Positions 49,762-57,984 of a DNA stretch of 64,000 bases are shown piece by piece. The position numbers were made by a program, and so were the translations under genes. Source of the stretch: Verrucomicrobiota bacterium (lineage in GTDB: Bacteria > Verrucomicrobiota > Verrucomicrobiia > Opitutales > Opitutaceae); assembly GCA_023432225.1 (NCBI GenBank), contig JAEYUW010000024.1, forward strand, positions 124,001-188,000, read 5' to 3'. The notes under the pieces were generated by a model, which worked only from the letters and a program-made list of their open reading frames with translations, searched no databases and had not been told where the DNA came from. Position 1 is the stretch's first letter, and every line of letters starts with the position of its first letter.

Positions 49762-49846
49762 GTAGCGGTTTCGAGCGCAGCGACAGTCCGTTCTTCGTGA
49801 GAATTTCGCACCTCGGCACTCGCGAACGCCTCCCCGCTTCCGCTAC
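49762..49846. repeat. Degenerate BIME-like element, GCGGAA class
   Basis: Starts GTAGCGGTTTCGAGC and ends CTTCCGCTAC, with an internal TTC-GTGA-GAATTTCGC unit. It is longer and less regular than the copies at 33396 and 55423. It lies just upstream of the TPR membrane-protein gene. Confidence 0.6.
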
Positions 49847-49855
49847 ACGGTTAAT

Positions 49856-51850
49856 ATGCCGATGAATCGTCCGCGACACCCCGCCTCGCCCCCGGCTTCT
49901 GCTGCTCCGGCTCGCTCCTGGCCGACCGGCGCGGTGTTCGTCGTTCTCCTGCTCGCCACCTTCGTCGCCTACTTCCCCAGTCTCCGCGGTGCGCTCCTCT
50001 GGGACGATGTCGGCCACGTCACCAGTCCCGCCCTGCAATCCGGGTCCGGCCTTCTGCGCATCTGGTTCGAGCCCGGAGCCACGCAGCAATATTACCCGCT
50101 CCTCCACACCGCATTTTGGCTCGAACACCAACTCTGGGGCGACGCCACGCTCGGCTATCACCTGGTCAACATCCTCTGGCACGCCACGTCCGCGTGTCTG
50201 TTCTTCGTTCTCCTGCGCCGACTCGCCATCCCGGGAGCGTTCGTCGCGGCCGCGCTCTTCGCGTTGCACCCAGTCTGCGTCGAATCCATCGCGTGGATCT
50301 CCGAGCAAAAAAACACGCTGTCGCTCGTCTTCTACCTCGCGGCCGCGCTCGCGTGGCTGCGTTTCGACGACGCATCGCAAACTCCTCCGTCTGTAGCGGC
50401 GGTCTATGACCGCCGTTCGCCTAAGCCGGACGGCGGTCATAGACCGCCGCTACAGCACTACCTCGTCGCGACGCTCTGGTTCCTCGCTGCGCTCCTAACC
50501 AAAACCGTCACCGCCACGCTGCCCTGCGCCTTGTTGGTGCTGACGTGGTGGCGCCGCGGTCGCTTGTCGTGGCGCGGCGACGTGTTGCCACTCCTGCCGT
50601 GGATCGCGCTCGGCGCACTCGCCGGCCTCGGCACCGCGTGGTTCGAGAGCACCCAGATCGGCGCCGCGGGCGCGGAGTTCACGCTCGGTCCGATCGAGCG
50701 CGGGTTGCTCGCCGGTCGCGTCGGATGGTTCTACTTCGTTTCGATCATCTGGCCGCTCGACCTGGCGTTCTTCTACCCGCGGTGGACCATCGACTCCGGA
50801 GTGTGGTGGCAATGGCTCTTTCCGCTCGCGACCGTTGCGGTGCTGGCGCTGGCCGCGTGGTGGAGTCGCCGCGACCGCGGTCCGCTCGCCGCGGCGCTGC
50901 TGTTCGGCGGGACACTTTTCCCCGTGCTCGGCTTCGTGAACGTCTACCCGTTCGTGTTCTCGTATGTGGCCGACCACTTTCAATACCACGCCAGCCTCGC
51001 GCTCTTCGCTTTCTTTGCCGCCGCCGCCGTGCGCGGCTGGGATTATTTTCAATGGTCGCGTGCAGCCGGTCGCGCGGCCGCTGTTGCCGTGCTGTTGGTC
51101 GCCGCGACGCTGACCTGGCAGCAGAGCGCGCATTACCGCGACGTCGTCACGCTCTACCGCGCCACGCTCGAGCGCAGTCCGGACAGCTGGGTCGCGCACC
51201 TCAATCTCGGTGTCGCACTCGACGAGGCCGGCGAGACGCAGGAAGCGCTGCCGCATCTCCAGCGCGCACTCGCGCTGAAGGCAGATCACCCCGAAACGCT
51301 CAACAGCCTCGGCAATGTGCTCAACCGCCTCGGTCGCTCCGCCGAAGCACGGCCCTTGCTGGAGCGCGCGGTGCAGTTGCAGCCGCGCTTCGATTCCGCG
51401 CACAACACGCTCGGCGTTTCGCTCATGGCTCTCGGCCAATCCGACGCCGGCATCGCCGCGTTCCGACGCGCCCTCGAAATCAATCCCCGTCTCACAACCG
51501 CTCGCGTGAATCTCGGCTGGGCGCTCGCCAACACCAGCCGCCCCGCCGAGGCGTTGGTGCAGTTCGACCAAGCCCGCCGCGAAGAACCCGAAAACGCCGA
51601 CGTCTGCTTCAAGACCGCCTGGGTTCTCGTGACGATGCGTCGCCTGCCCGACGCGCTGCCGCCCGCTCGCCGCGCCGTCGAGTTGCAACCCGCCAACGTC
51701 GACTACCGCCTCGTGCCCGCGACGATCCTGCTCGAACTCGGCCGTCCCGCGGAAGCCGCGGAGCAATTCGAAGCCGCGTTGGAACTCGCGCCCGGACACC
51801 CCGGAGCGCTCCACGGTCTCCAGGAGGCGCGCCGCCGCCTCGGCCGCTGA
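49856..51850 (+). CDS. TMTC-like membrane protein with TPR tail, carrying an in-frame REP insertion
   Basis: The 664-residue protein has about ten TM helices in the first 410 residues, with the DUF1736/O-mannosyltransferase-like wording YFPSLRGALLWDDVGHVTSP, HLVNILWHATSACLFFVLLR, LFALHPVCVESIAWISEQKN and LTKTVTATLPCALLVLTWWR. A TPR array follows (about 440-660: VAHLNLGVALDEAGETQEAL, LNSLGNVLNRLGRSAEARPL, AHNTLGVSLMALGQSDAGIA). Residues about 179-200 are translated straight from a 65-base palindromic repeat (VAAVYDRRSPKPDGGHRPPL). The insertion sits in a loop between two TM helices, so the protein may still fold. Glycosyltransferase activity is not certain; the DD motif after the first helix is present. 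Confidence 0.85.
   Translation: MPMNRPRHPASPPASAAPARSWPTGAVFVVLLLATFVAYFPSLRGALLWDDVGHVTSPALQSGSGLLRIWFEPGATQQYYPLLHTAFWLEHQLWGDATLGYHLVNILWHATSACLFFVLLRRLAIPGAFVAAALFALHPVCVESIAWISEQKNTLSLVFYLAAALAWLRFDDASQTPPSVAAVYDRRSPKPDGGHRPPLQHYLVATLWFLAALLTKTVTATLPCALLVLTWWRRGRLSWRGDVLPLLPWIALGALAGLGTAWFESTQIGAAGAEFTLGPIERGLLAGRVGWFYFVSIIWPLDLAFFYPRWTIDSGVWWQWLFPLATVAVLALAAWWSRRDRGPLAAALLFGGTLFPVLGFVNVYPFVFSYVADHFQYHASLALFAFFAAAAVRGWDYFQWSRAAGRAAAVAVLLVAATLTWQQSAHYRDVVTLYRATLERSPDSWVAHLNLGVALDEAGETQEALPHLQRALALKADHPETLNSLGNVLNRLGRSAEARPLLERAVQLQPRFDSAHNTLGVSLMALGQSDAGIAAFRRALEINPRLTTARVNLGWALANTSRPAEALVQFDQARREEPENADVCFKTAWVLVTMRRLPDALPPARRAVELQPANVDYRLVPATILLELGRPAEAAEQFEAALELAPGHPGALHGLQEARRRLGR
50391..50455. 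repeat. BIME-like palindrome inside a coding sequence
   Basis: The 24-base arms 50391-50414 and 50432-50455 are perfect inverted copies and match the intergenic element at 6557-6631. Pairing continues a few bases further inward. It is read through in frame by the gene at 49856. Confidence 0.93.
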
Positions 51851-51871
51851 CCCTTCCTTTCTCCGCCGACG

Positions 51872-52909
51872 ATGCTGCGTTTTCATCCTCAACTTCTCGC
51901 CCTGTTCCTCTGGCTCGCCGCGTCCGCGGCGGCATTCGCCGCCGAGCGCTTGCCGATTCCGGCACTCACGCCTGCGCCGCTGCCGGCGAGCTACGATGCC
52001 ATCGTCGAGCCGCCGCCGCGCGATGCGCGCACCAATCCGCTCCAAACCGCGATCGACGCTGCGCCGGATAATGCGACGAAGCCCTACGTCATCCTCGTCA
52101 AACCCGGCCGCTACCGCTGGCAGCCGACGCTCATCCCCGCGACCAAGCGTTTCATCCACCTGATCGGCGAGGACCCGAACACGACGCTGATTAGTTATCA
52201 CCTGAACGTTTACGAGACGCTCAAAGCCCGCCGACTCGAGGGCTACGATGGCATCACGCTCACGGTGCTCGCGGACGATTTCTCCGCGACCAACCTCACG
52301 TTCGAAAACGCCTCCGGCGAACACGGTCAGGCCCTCGCGCTGCGGCTCGACGGCGATCGCGCCACGATCCGCAATTGTCGCCTGCTCGGCTGGCAGGACA
52401 CGCTGCGCTCCGAGAAAGGCCGGCACTACTTCCGCGACTGCTACATCGAAGGCCGCGTCGACTTCATCTACGGCGGCGGCACCGCCGTCTTTGAAAATTG
52501 CGAGATCCGTAGCAAAGCCGGCGGCTACGTCACCGCGGCGAGCACGCCGCCCGAGAGCGCGTTCGGTTACGTTTTCCTACGCTGTCGCCTGACTTACGAT
52601 CCGATGCCGTGGGAACCGGGCTTGCCGTCGCGGCCCGCGTTTCTCGGTCGTCCGTGGCGTCCGCACGCCGCCGTTGCTTTCATCGAATGCGAACTCGGCG
52701 ACCACATCGAGCCCGCCGGCTGGCACAACTGGAGCAAACCGGAGAGCGAAAAGACCGCGCGCTACGCCGAATACAGCTCCACTGGGCCCGGTGCGAATCC
52801 CGGCGCCCGCGTGCCGTGGTCGAAACAACTCACCGCGGCCGAAGCCGCCGCTTACACCGTGCAAAACGTCCTCGGCGGCGCCGATGCGTGGATGCCGGCT
52901 CAACCCTAA
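51872..52909 (+). CDS. Pectin methylesterase (CE8)
   Basis: The 345-residue protein has a signal peptide (MLRFHPQLLALFLWLAASAA, cut near AFAA) and the right-handed beta-helix of CE8. Family signatures are visible in order: NLTFENASGEHGQALALRLD (oxyanion Gln), LLGWQDTLRSEKGRHYFRDC (acid/base Asp), IEGRVDFIYGGGTAVFENCE (nucleophile Asp) and FLGRPWRPHAAVAFIECELG (catalytic Arg). It removes methyl groups from galacturonate so that GH28 enzymes can cut. It starts 22 bp after the TPR gene and ends 14 bp before the second GH28, so it is in an operon with the latter. Confidence 0.95.
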   Translation: MLRFHPQLLALFLWLAASAAAFAAERLPIPALTPAPLPASYDAIVEPPPRDARTNPLQTAIDAAPDNATKPYVILVKPGRYRWQPTLIPATKRFIHLIGEDPNTTLISYHLNVYETLKARRLEGYDGITLTVLADDFSATNLTFENASGEHGQALALRLDGDRATIRNCRLLGWQDTLRSEKGRHYFRDCYIEGRVDFIYGGGTAVFENCEIRSKAGGYVTAASTPPESAFGYVFLRCRLTYDPMPWEPGLPSRPAFLGRPWRPHAAVAFIECELGDHIEPAGWHNWSKPESEKTARYAEYSSTGPGANPGARVPWSKQLTAAEAAAYTVQNVLGGADAWMPAQP

Positions 52910-52922
52910 CTGTTTTCTCTCC

Positions 52923-54416
52923 ATGTCAGTCGCTCGCTCACTCCGCTCCGTTTTCCACGCCTGCGCGCTCGCCGCTTCGGCCGTCGTGCTGCACGCCGCG
53001 CTCACCGCGCCCGTCGTGCCGGCCGCTCCCGTTGCGCCGCGCATTCCCGATACGCGCGTCAGCCTCGCCGACTTCGGCGCCGTGCCGGACGGCGAGACGC
53101 TCAACACGGTCGCGTTCGCTCGCGCGATCGCCGCGCTCGCCGAAAAAGGCGGCGGCACGCTCGTCGTTCCTCCGGGCATTTGGCTCACCGGCCCGATCGA
53201 ACTGCGCAGCCGCACGCGCTTGCATCTCGAAGCCGGCGCGCTCATCCAGTTTTCGCGCGACCACACGCTTTACCCGATGCGCGTCTTCGATGCGCGCGGC
53301 GAGAAAGACATCGAGAAAACCTCCCCGCTCTCCGCCGAACGCGCCGAGGACATCGCCATCACGGGCGCCGGCGTGATCGACGGCGGCGGCGACACGTGGC
53401 GTCACGTGAAAAAATACAAAGTCACCGAACCGTTCTGGAAAGCGCTCGTCGCCTCCGGTGGCGTCGTCAACGCCAAGGGCGACGAATGGCTGCCCGCTGC
53501 GCCCGGTTTCGAGGCGCCGGCCCTCGTGGCGAAACTCGCCGCGAGCGGCTCGCTCAACCCGGCCGACTACGAGCCCTATTGGTTCGTCCTTCGGCCGCGC
53601 CTGCTGCGCTTCCTCGAGTGCAAGCGCGTGCTCCTTGAAGGCGTCACCTTCCGCAACGCGCCCAACTGGACGCTCCACCCGTGGCTCTGCGAGGACGTGA
53701 CGCTGCGCGATCTGAAAATCTTCAACGAACGTTGGGCGCAGAACAGCGACGCGATGGACATCGACTCCTGCCGTCGCGTCCATGTCACCGGTTGCATCGT
53801 CGACACCGGTGACGACGGTCTGTGCATCAAGTCAGGCAAGGACGCCGCCGGCCGCCGCATCGGCGTGCCGACCGAGGACGTGTTGATCGAGAACTGCACC
53901 GTCTACGAAGGTCACGGCGGCTTCACCATTGGCAGCGAAATGTCGGGCGGCGTGCGCAACGTTCTCGTGCGGAACTGCACTTTCGTCGGGACGGATCTCG
54001 GTCTGCGTTTCAAGACGCTGCGCGGGCGCGGCGGCGTGGTGGAGAACATCCACATTCAAGGCATCCGCATGACCGGCATTGTCGGCAGCGCGATCGACTT
54101 CAATTTCTTCTACGCGGCGAACGGCCAGCCGGCCGCTGCAGTGACGAAGCCCGATGAAGGCACGCCGACGTTCCGCAACATTCTCTTCGAGGACATCGTC
54201 TCGCGCGGCTCGAAAGCCGCCTTCACGCTGCGCGGCCTGCCGGAAATGCCGCTGCAAAACATCACGTTCCGCGATGTCTCGCTCTCCGCGGAGCGGGGCG
54301 CCGATCTCGCCTACGCCGACGGAATCATTTTCGAGCGCGTGAGCATTCGCGCGCGGCAGGGCGAGCCAGTCCGGACCTCGGAAGTGCGCAACTCCCGGCT
54401 CGTTCTCGCCCCGTAA
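52923..54416 (+). CDS. Second polygalacturonase, GH28
   Basis: The product is 497 residues from the ATG at 52923, with a signal peptide (MSVARSLRSVFHACALAASA, cut near VLHA). GH28 landmarks are the start VSLADFGAVPDGETLNTVAF, catalytic aspartates in QNSDAMDIDSC and DTGDDGLCIKSG, His in YEGHGGFTIGSEMSGG and the basic pair in LGLRFKTLRGRGG. A loop of about 50 residues (KVTEPFWKALVASGGVVNAK) follows the first strands. Such an insert is common in exo-acting enzymes. It differs clearly from the GH28 at 44481 and may prefer another chain length or branched substrate. It forms an operon with the pectin methylesterase upstream. Confidence 0.94.
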   Translation: MSVARSLRSVFHACALAASAVVLHAALTAPVVPAAPVAPRIPDTRVSLADFGAVPDGETLNTVAFARAIAALAEKGGGTLVVPPGIWLTGPIELRSRTRLHLEAGALIQFSRDHTLYPMRVFDARGEKDIEKTSPLSAERAEDIAITGAGVIDGGGDTWRHVKKYKVTEPFWKALVASGGVVNAKGDEWLPAAPGFEAPALVAKLAASGSLNPADYEPYWFVLRPRLLRFLECKRVLLEGVTFRNAPNWTLHPWLCEDVTLRDLKIFNERWAQNSDAMDIDSCRRVHVTGCIVDTGDDGLCIKSGKDAAGRRIGVPTEDVLIENCTVYEGHGGFTIGSEMSGGVRNVLVRNCTFVGTDLGLRFKTLRGRGGVVENIHIQGIRMTGIVGSAIDFNFFYAANGQPAAAVTKPDEGTPTFRNILFEDIVSRGSKAAFTLRGLPEMPLQNITFRDVSLSAERGADLAYADGIIFERVSIRARQGEPVRTSEVRNSRLVLAP

Positions 54417-54418
54417 CC

Positions 54419-54490
54419 TCTCTGTGTCCTCCGCGTCCTCTGTGTTTAATTTCTGAAATTTTAAACACAGAGGTCACAGAGAGCACAGAG
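54419..54490. repeat. Interspersed inverted repeat, ACACAGAGG type
   Basis: CTCTGTGTCC and CCTCTGTGTTTA at the left are mirrored by TAAACACAGAGG and CACAGAG at the right, around an AT-rich centre (AATTTCTGAAATTT). It belongs with the repeat at 13733-13815 and lies 2 bp past the GH28 stop. Confidence 0.8.
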
Positions 54491-54536
54491 TTAGCCTTTC
54501 GTGTCTTTCGTGGTTAATCCCTCTGCTGCTTTTCCG

Positions 54537-55406
54537 ATGAAATTCCTCCGCTCGTTTGTGGCTTTTGTTCTGGTCGTCCTCGCTGCTCAGTCGGTGCGCG
54601 CCGCCGAAGCGCGCGTCATTCGCGACGTCGAATACGGGCAGGCGGCCGGCGTGAGCCTCAAGCTCGATGTCGGCATCCCGCCGGGTGACGGCCCGTTCCC
54701 CGTCGCCATCCTCGTGCACGGCGGCGGCTGGACCAGCGGCAGCAAATCCGGCAGCGACAAGCCGGGCAGCGGCAGCGACATCACGCCGTGGTTCGACACC
54801 TTCACCGCGGTGGGCTGCGTGTGGTTCTCGATCGATTACCGCATGCTGCCGACGCATCGCTGGCCCGCGCAACTCGAGGACACGCAAACCGCGATCCGCT
54901 GGGTCAAGGTGCACGCGGCCGAGTATCGCGGCGATCCGTCGCGCATCGTCATCGTCGGCCACTCCGCGGGCGGACACATCGCGTTGCAAGCGGCGGTGCT
55001 CGGTGAGGGCGACACGCGCGTGCAAGCCGCCATCGGCTACGCGCCGGTCAGCGATCTGGAGTTCGACGCGCAGGTGCGCGGCGGTGCGAGCACGGGGTTG
55101 CAACAACTCTTCGGCGTGCCGCGCGATCTCACGCCGGAGTCGCGCAAGATTCTCCTCGCCGGTTCGCCCGGCAGCTACATCAAGCCCGGCCTCCCGCCGA
55201 TGCTGATGCTGCACGGCGACGCCGATCGCACCGTCGCGATCGCGATGACGCGCCGCTTCGAGGAAAAGATGCTCGCGGCGGGTAACGTGTGTGACGTCAT
55301 CGTGCTCCCCCGCGCGCCGCACGGCTTGCTCGCGTGGGACAAAATCGTCCCCGGTTATCGCCAGCAAGTCGCCGACTGGCTCCGCGTGCATCTGCGGGCG
55401 CAGTAG
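54537..55406 (+). CDS. Exported alpha/beta hydrolase (carbohydrate-esterase-like)
   Basis: The product is 289 residues from the ATG at 54537, with a signal peptide (MKFLRSFVAFVLVVLAAQSV, cut at RAA). The oxyanion motif is HGGGWTSGSKSG, the nucleophile Ser is in IVGHSAGGHIALQ, the acid Asp is likely in LHGDADRTV and the His in APHGLLAW. This is the BD-FAE/acetyl-esterase-like group. Placed after pectin enzymes, it may remove acetyl or feruloyl groups from pectin, as inferred from context. Start codons upstream in the same frame fall within the repeat and were rejected. Confidence 0.9.
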   Translation: MKFLRSFVAFVLVVLAAQSVRAAEARVIRDVEYGQAAGVSLKLDVGIPPGDGPFPVAILVHGGGWTSGSKSGSDKPGSGSDITPWFDTFTAVGCVWFSIDYRMLPTHRWPAQLEDTQTAIRWVKVHAAEYRGDPSRIVIVGHSAGGHIALQAAVLGEGDTRVQAAIGYAPVSDLEFDAQVRGGASTGLQQLFGVPRDLTPESRKILLAGSPGSYIKPGLPPMLMLHGDADRTVAIAMTRRFEEKMLAAGNVCDVIVLPRAPHGLLAWDKIVPGYRQQVADWLRVHLRAQ

Positions 55407-55422
55407 ATCCGACTATTTGGTC

Positions 55423-55503
55423 GTAGCGGAAGCCGTGAGGCTTTCGCCGTTCGCCAGAGCGAAATTCTCACGGCCAGAGCGAAATTCTCACGAATTCCGC
55501 TAC
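55423..55503. repeat. BIME-like element with internal 20-bp tandem duplication
   Basis: GTAGCGGAAGCC, loop GTGA, GGCTTTCGCC starts the element, and an inverted unit ending AATTCCGCTAC closes it. The right half contains GCCAGAGCGAAATTCTCACG twice in exact tandem (55453-55472, 55473-55492). It lies between convergent genes. Confidence 0.88.
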
Positions 55504-55514
55504 TCGCTGCGCCG

Positions 55515-57611
55515 CTACATTCCCGTCCCGTCAGTCCCCGCGTCGAGTTCGTGGCACGCGTGCAGGAACGACGCGGCCGACCACGCCTGATAGGCCTTGC
55601 CCATCGGGCGGCCGGTGGCGCCGTGATACCATTCGTTGAACTCCCACTCCTGATCGCGGCCCATCTGATTCATCTGCGCGAGTCGCACGAGTTCGCGGCA
55701 CGCCACCTCGTGGAAACCGAGCCGCTGAATGAAGCGCACCCACATGCCGCCGACGAACGGCCAGAGCCCGCCGTTGTGGTAGTGATGCGGCAAGTTGAGC
55801 AGATTCACCGTGTAGTAGGCGCGCCAGTCGGGATCGCCCGACTGCACGACGGGATAGAGATTCGCGACCGGCCACGGCTGGTTCACACCGACGCCCCACA
55901 TGAAACGAAACGCGGTGCGCGCGCGCTCGAGGTCGAGCAGGTTCATGAGGAACGCGAGAATGTTGGCGTAGACGTCGCAGCGCCAGTTGAAGGCGAACGG
56001 TGTGATCTCGGCCAACAGGTATTGCGTATCGCCGAGTGCAAACTGCCGGTCGGCGAACCGGTGCGGGCGCCGCGCCTCTTCTTCGCCGGGCTGCGTCGTC
56101 GTCCAAAACGTGCTGAGCACGCGCGCGCGGATGCGTTGCGAGGCGCGCAAGTAGGCCGCCGCCGGCTCGAACTGCCCCATGAATTCGAGGATGCGGCCGT
56201 AGCAGACGTTGGCGCGATACCACAGCACCTCGTCGTAGAGCACGTTGTAGCTGCGGCCGAAAAGGTCGGTCCAGTCGCCGGCCTCGGGGATTTCGAGCAG
56301 GCCGTCGTTGTTGCTGTCGTGCGCTGCGAGCCAGTTCATCACTTTCGCGAGTCGCTCGGCGTGGCGGAACAGCAGCGTGTAGTCGCCCGTGTGCGCCGCG
56401 TAATTGTAGAGCGCGATGATCACCCACAGGCCGCTGTCGATCGACGCGATGTTGCCGACGCCGGAGTAATCCGGCGTGCCATCGTCGATGCGCACGTTTG
56501 CCGGAATCTGGCCAATCGGTGAAATCGCCGTGAGCAACGTCTCGAGCGTGCGCACCTGCGCGGCGCGAATCTCCGGATCGTCGATGCGCAGCGTGCTCCA
56601 CACCGTGATCGCTCCGTCGCGCGCCCACACACTGCGGTAATTCACGTCGGTCCCGGTCACGCGATTATCCGTGAGCGAACAGGCGGAGAAACCGAGGGGC
56701 GTGATGTTGCGCCGCAGCGCGTCGAGGGCCTTGCCGTAGGCCGTGCGAACGTAGCTGCGCTCATCCGCGGTGAGGCTGCCGAGCTTCGTGCCCTCGAAGA
56801 GCATCTTGAACCCCGGCGCCATGTCCTCGCGGCGCTGACTTGTTTCGTGCTTCGAGGGCACGGCGCAAATCACGCCATAGTGACAGAGTCCGTCGAGCAC
56901 GCCGTCCGCGAGAATGCGGCGCGAGCTGAAGATCGGGATGTCGACCGTGGCTTCGTAGAGTTCAGGGAACGCGTTTTCGACGATGACGCCGCGCACGCCG
57001 GGCAGGCGAAACATGCTGGCGTCGTTGCCCGTGTCGCCGGCGACGAGCACCTGATCGAGCGGAACGGAGAGACGTTGGGTCAGCCAGTTGAGCGAGCCGC
57101 CCTTCGTGGCGTTACGCGGAATAACATCGAGGTCGCGTCCGCTGGAATAGACCACGCGCGCCGCGACGCCGGCCTCGGCGAGCTGGCGCTTCAGCTCGCG
57201 GATTTGTTCGGCGGACGCGTTGTCCCAATACCACGAACTCTTGAATGGCGTCTGAAATTCCGCCGGCTGCGGACGCACGCCGGGCGTGCGCGCGACGACT
57301 GCGCGCGCGGCGTCGAGTTTCCAGCCATCGCCGAGGTAATCGCCGAACTCCTCGAGCACGCGACCCGCTTTCACGTCGAACACCTCGGTGCCGACGCCCC
57401 CGATCCAGAAGTCGCCGGCCGGCAACAGTCCCTCGTCGACGAAACGCCGCAGGTCGCTGAGCAGACGTCCGCTGTTGTAGACGAGCAACGGTCGCGCTTC
57501 CGGGGAGAGCGCCTCCCACGCGGCGCGGAAACGCCGCGTCGCCTCCGCATTGCCGATGAGCGTGCCATCGAGGTCGGAGCAAAAGAGGAGAATTTGTTTC
57601 GGAGTATTCAC
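55515..57611 (-). CDS. Fusion of HAD sugar-phosphatase and (alpha/alpha)6 glycosidase
   Basis: The 698-residue cytoplasmic protein starts with a HAD-IIB domain of the sucrose-phosphate-phosphatase type (about 1-250: nucleophile motif ILLFCSDLDGTLIGN, SWYWDNASAEQIRELKRQ cap region, motif IV VLVAGDTGNDASMFRLPGV). It continues into an (alpha/alpha)6 barrel resembling glycogen-debranching (GDE_C) or neutral-invertase-like enzymes (about 275-690: YRSVWARDGAITVWSTLRID, IASIDSGLWVIIALYNYAAH, LEIPEAGDWTDLFGRSYNVL, GGLWPFVGGMWVRFIQRLGF). Phosphatase plus glycosidase in one chain would suit a phosphorylated disaccharide such as sucrose-6-phosphate, but the substrate is an inference. It is convergent with the esterase gene. 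Confidence 0.82.
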   Translation of the reverse strand: MNTPKQILLFCSDLDGTLIGNAEATRRFRAAWEALSPEARPLLVYNSGRLLSDLRRFVDEGLLPAGDFWIGGVGTEVFDVKAGRVLEEFGDYLGDGWKLDAARAVVARTPGVRPQPAEFQTPFKSSWYWDNASAEQIRELKRQLAEAGVAARVVYSSGRDLDVIPRNATKGGSLNWLTQRLSVPLDQVLVAGDTGNDASMFRLPGVRGVIVENAFPELYEATVDIPIFSSRRILADGVLDGLCHYGVICAVPSKHETSQRREDMAPGFKMLFEGTKLGSLTADERSYVRTAYGKALDALRRNITPLGFSACSLTDNRVTGTDVNYRSVWARDGAITVWSTLRIDDPEIRAAQVRTLETLLTAISPIGQIPANVRIDDGTPDYSGVGNIASIDSGLWVIIALYNYAAHTGDYTLLFRHAERLAKVMNWLAAHDSNNDGLLEIPEAGDWTDLFGRSYNVLYDEVLWYRANVCYGRILEFMGQFEPAAAYLRASQRIRARVLSTFWTTTQPGEEEARRPHRFADRQFALGDTQYLLAEITPFAFNWRCDVYANILAFLMNLLDLERARTAFRFMWGVGVNQPWPVANLYPVVQSGDPDWRAYYTVNLLNLPHHYHNGGLWPFVGGMWVRFIQRLGFHEVACRELVRLAQMNQMGRDQEWEFNEWYHGATGRPMGKAYQAWSAASFLHACHELDAGTDGTGM

Positions 57612-57984
57612 GTAAGGGAGGGCTCTGAACCGCTGTTATCTGTCCGGCCGAAAATGCTGGCGAGCGTCGCGACCTTCAACCCGCGTGGCAGACAGGGCCG
57701 CGAACGAAGGCAGCGTGGCAACGTGTCCGCAAATCGCAACTCCGCGTAGGTCGAGGCTGCCGCGCAGGGATGATTACAGGGCAAAGCCGAACAAGGTTCC
57801 GCTTGATTTGGAAGACCGGTATCCTCGCGGCATCGCGTCAGCGGCAATACTCATGTGCGATCGCGCGGTTTTCGTTCGCGCGCGGGAGTGGAGGCCGGGC
57901 GTCGATGGCTCAGCTGATGGACGGGCTGACACACAATGCACTAGCATTCTGCTCCCCTCGGTGCTTACCATCGCCGCCCCGCTG
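57612..57984. promoter_or_regulatory. Divergent control region, HAD-fusion gene / LacI gene
   Basis: A gene-free 373 bp between the starts of the phosphatase-glycosidase fusion (minus) and the LacI gene (plus). A short AATGC-ACTA-GCATT inverted repeat (57935-57948) lies about 40 bp before the LacI ATG and could be an autoregulatory site, but with 5-bp arms this is weak. No firm promoter is called. Confidence 0.4.
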
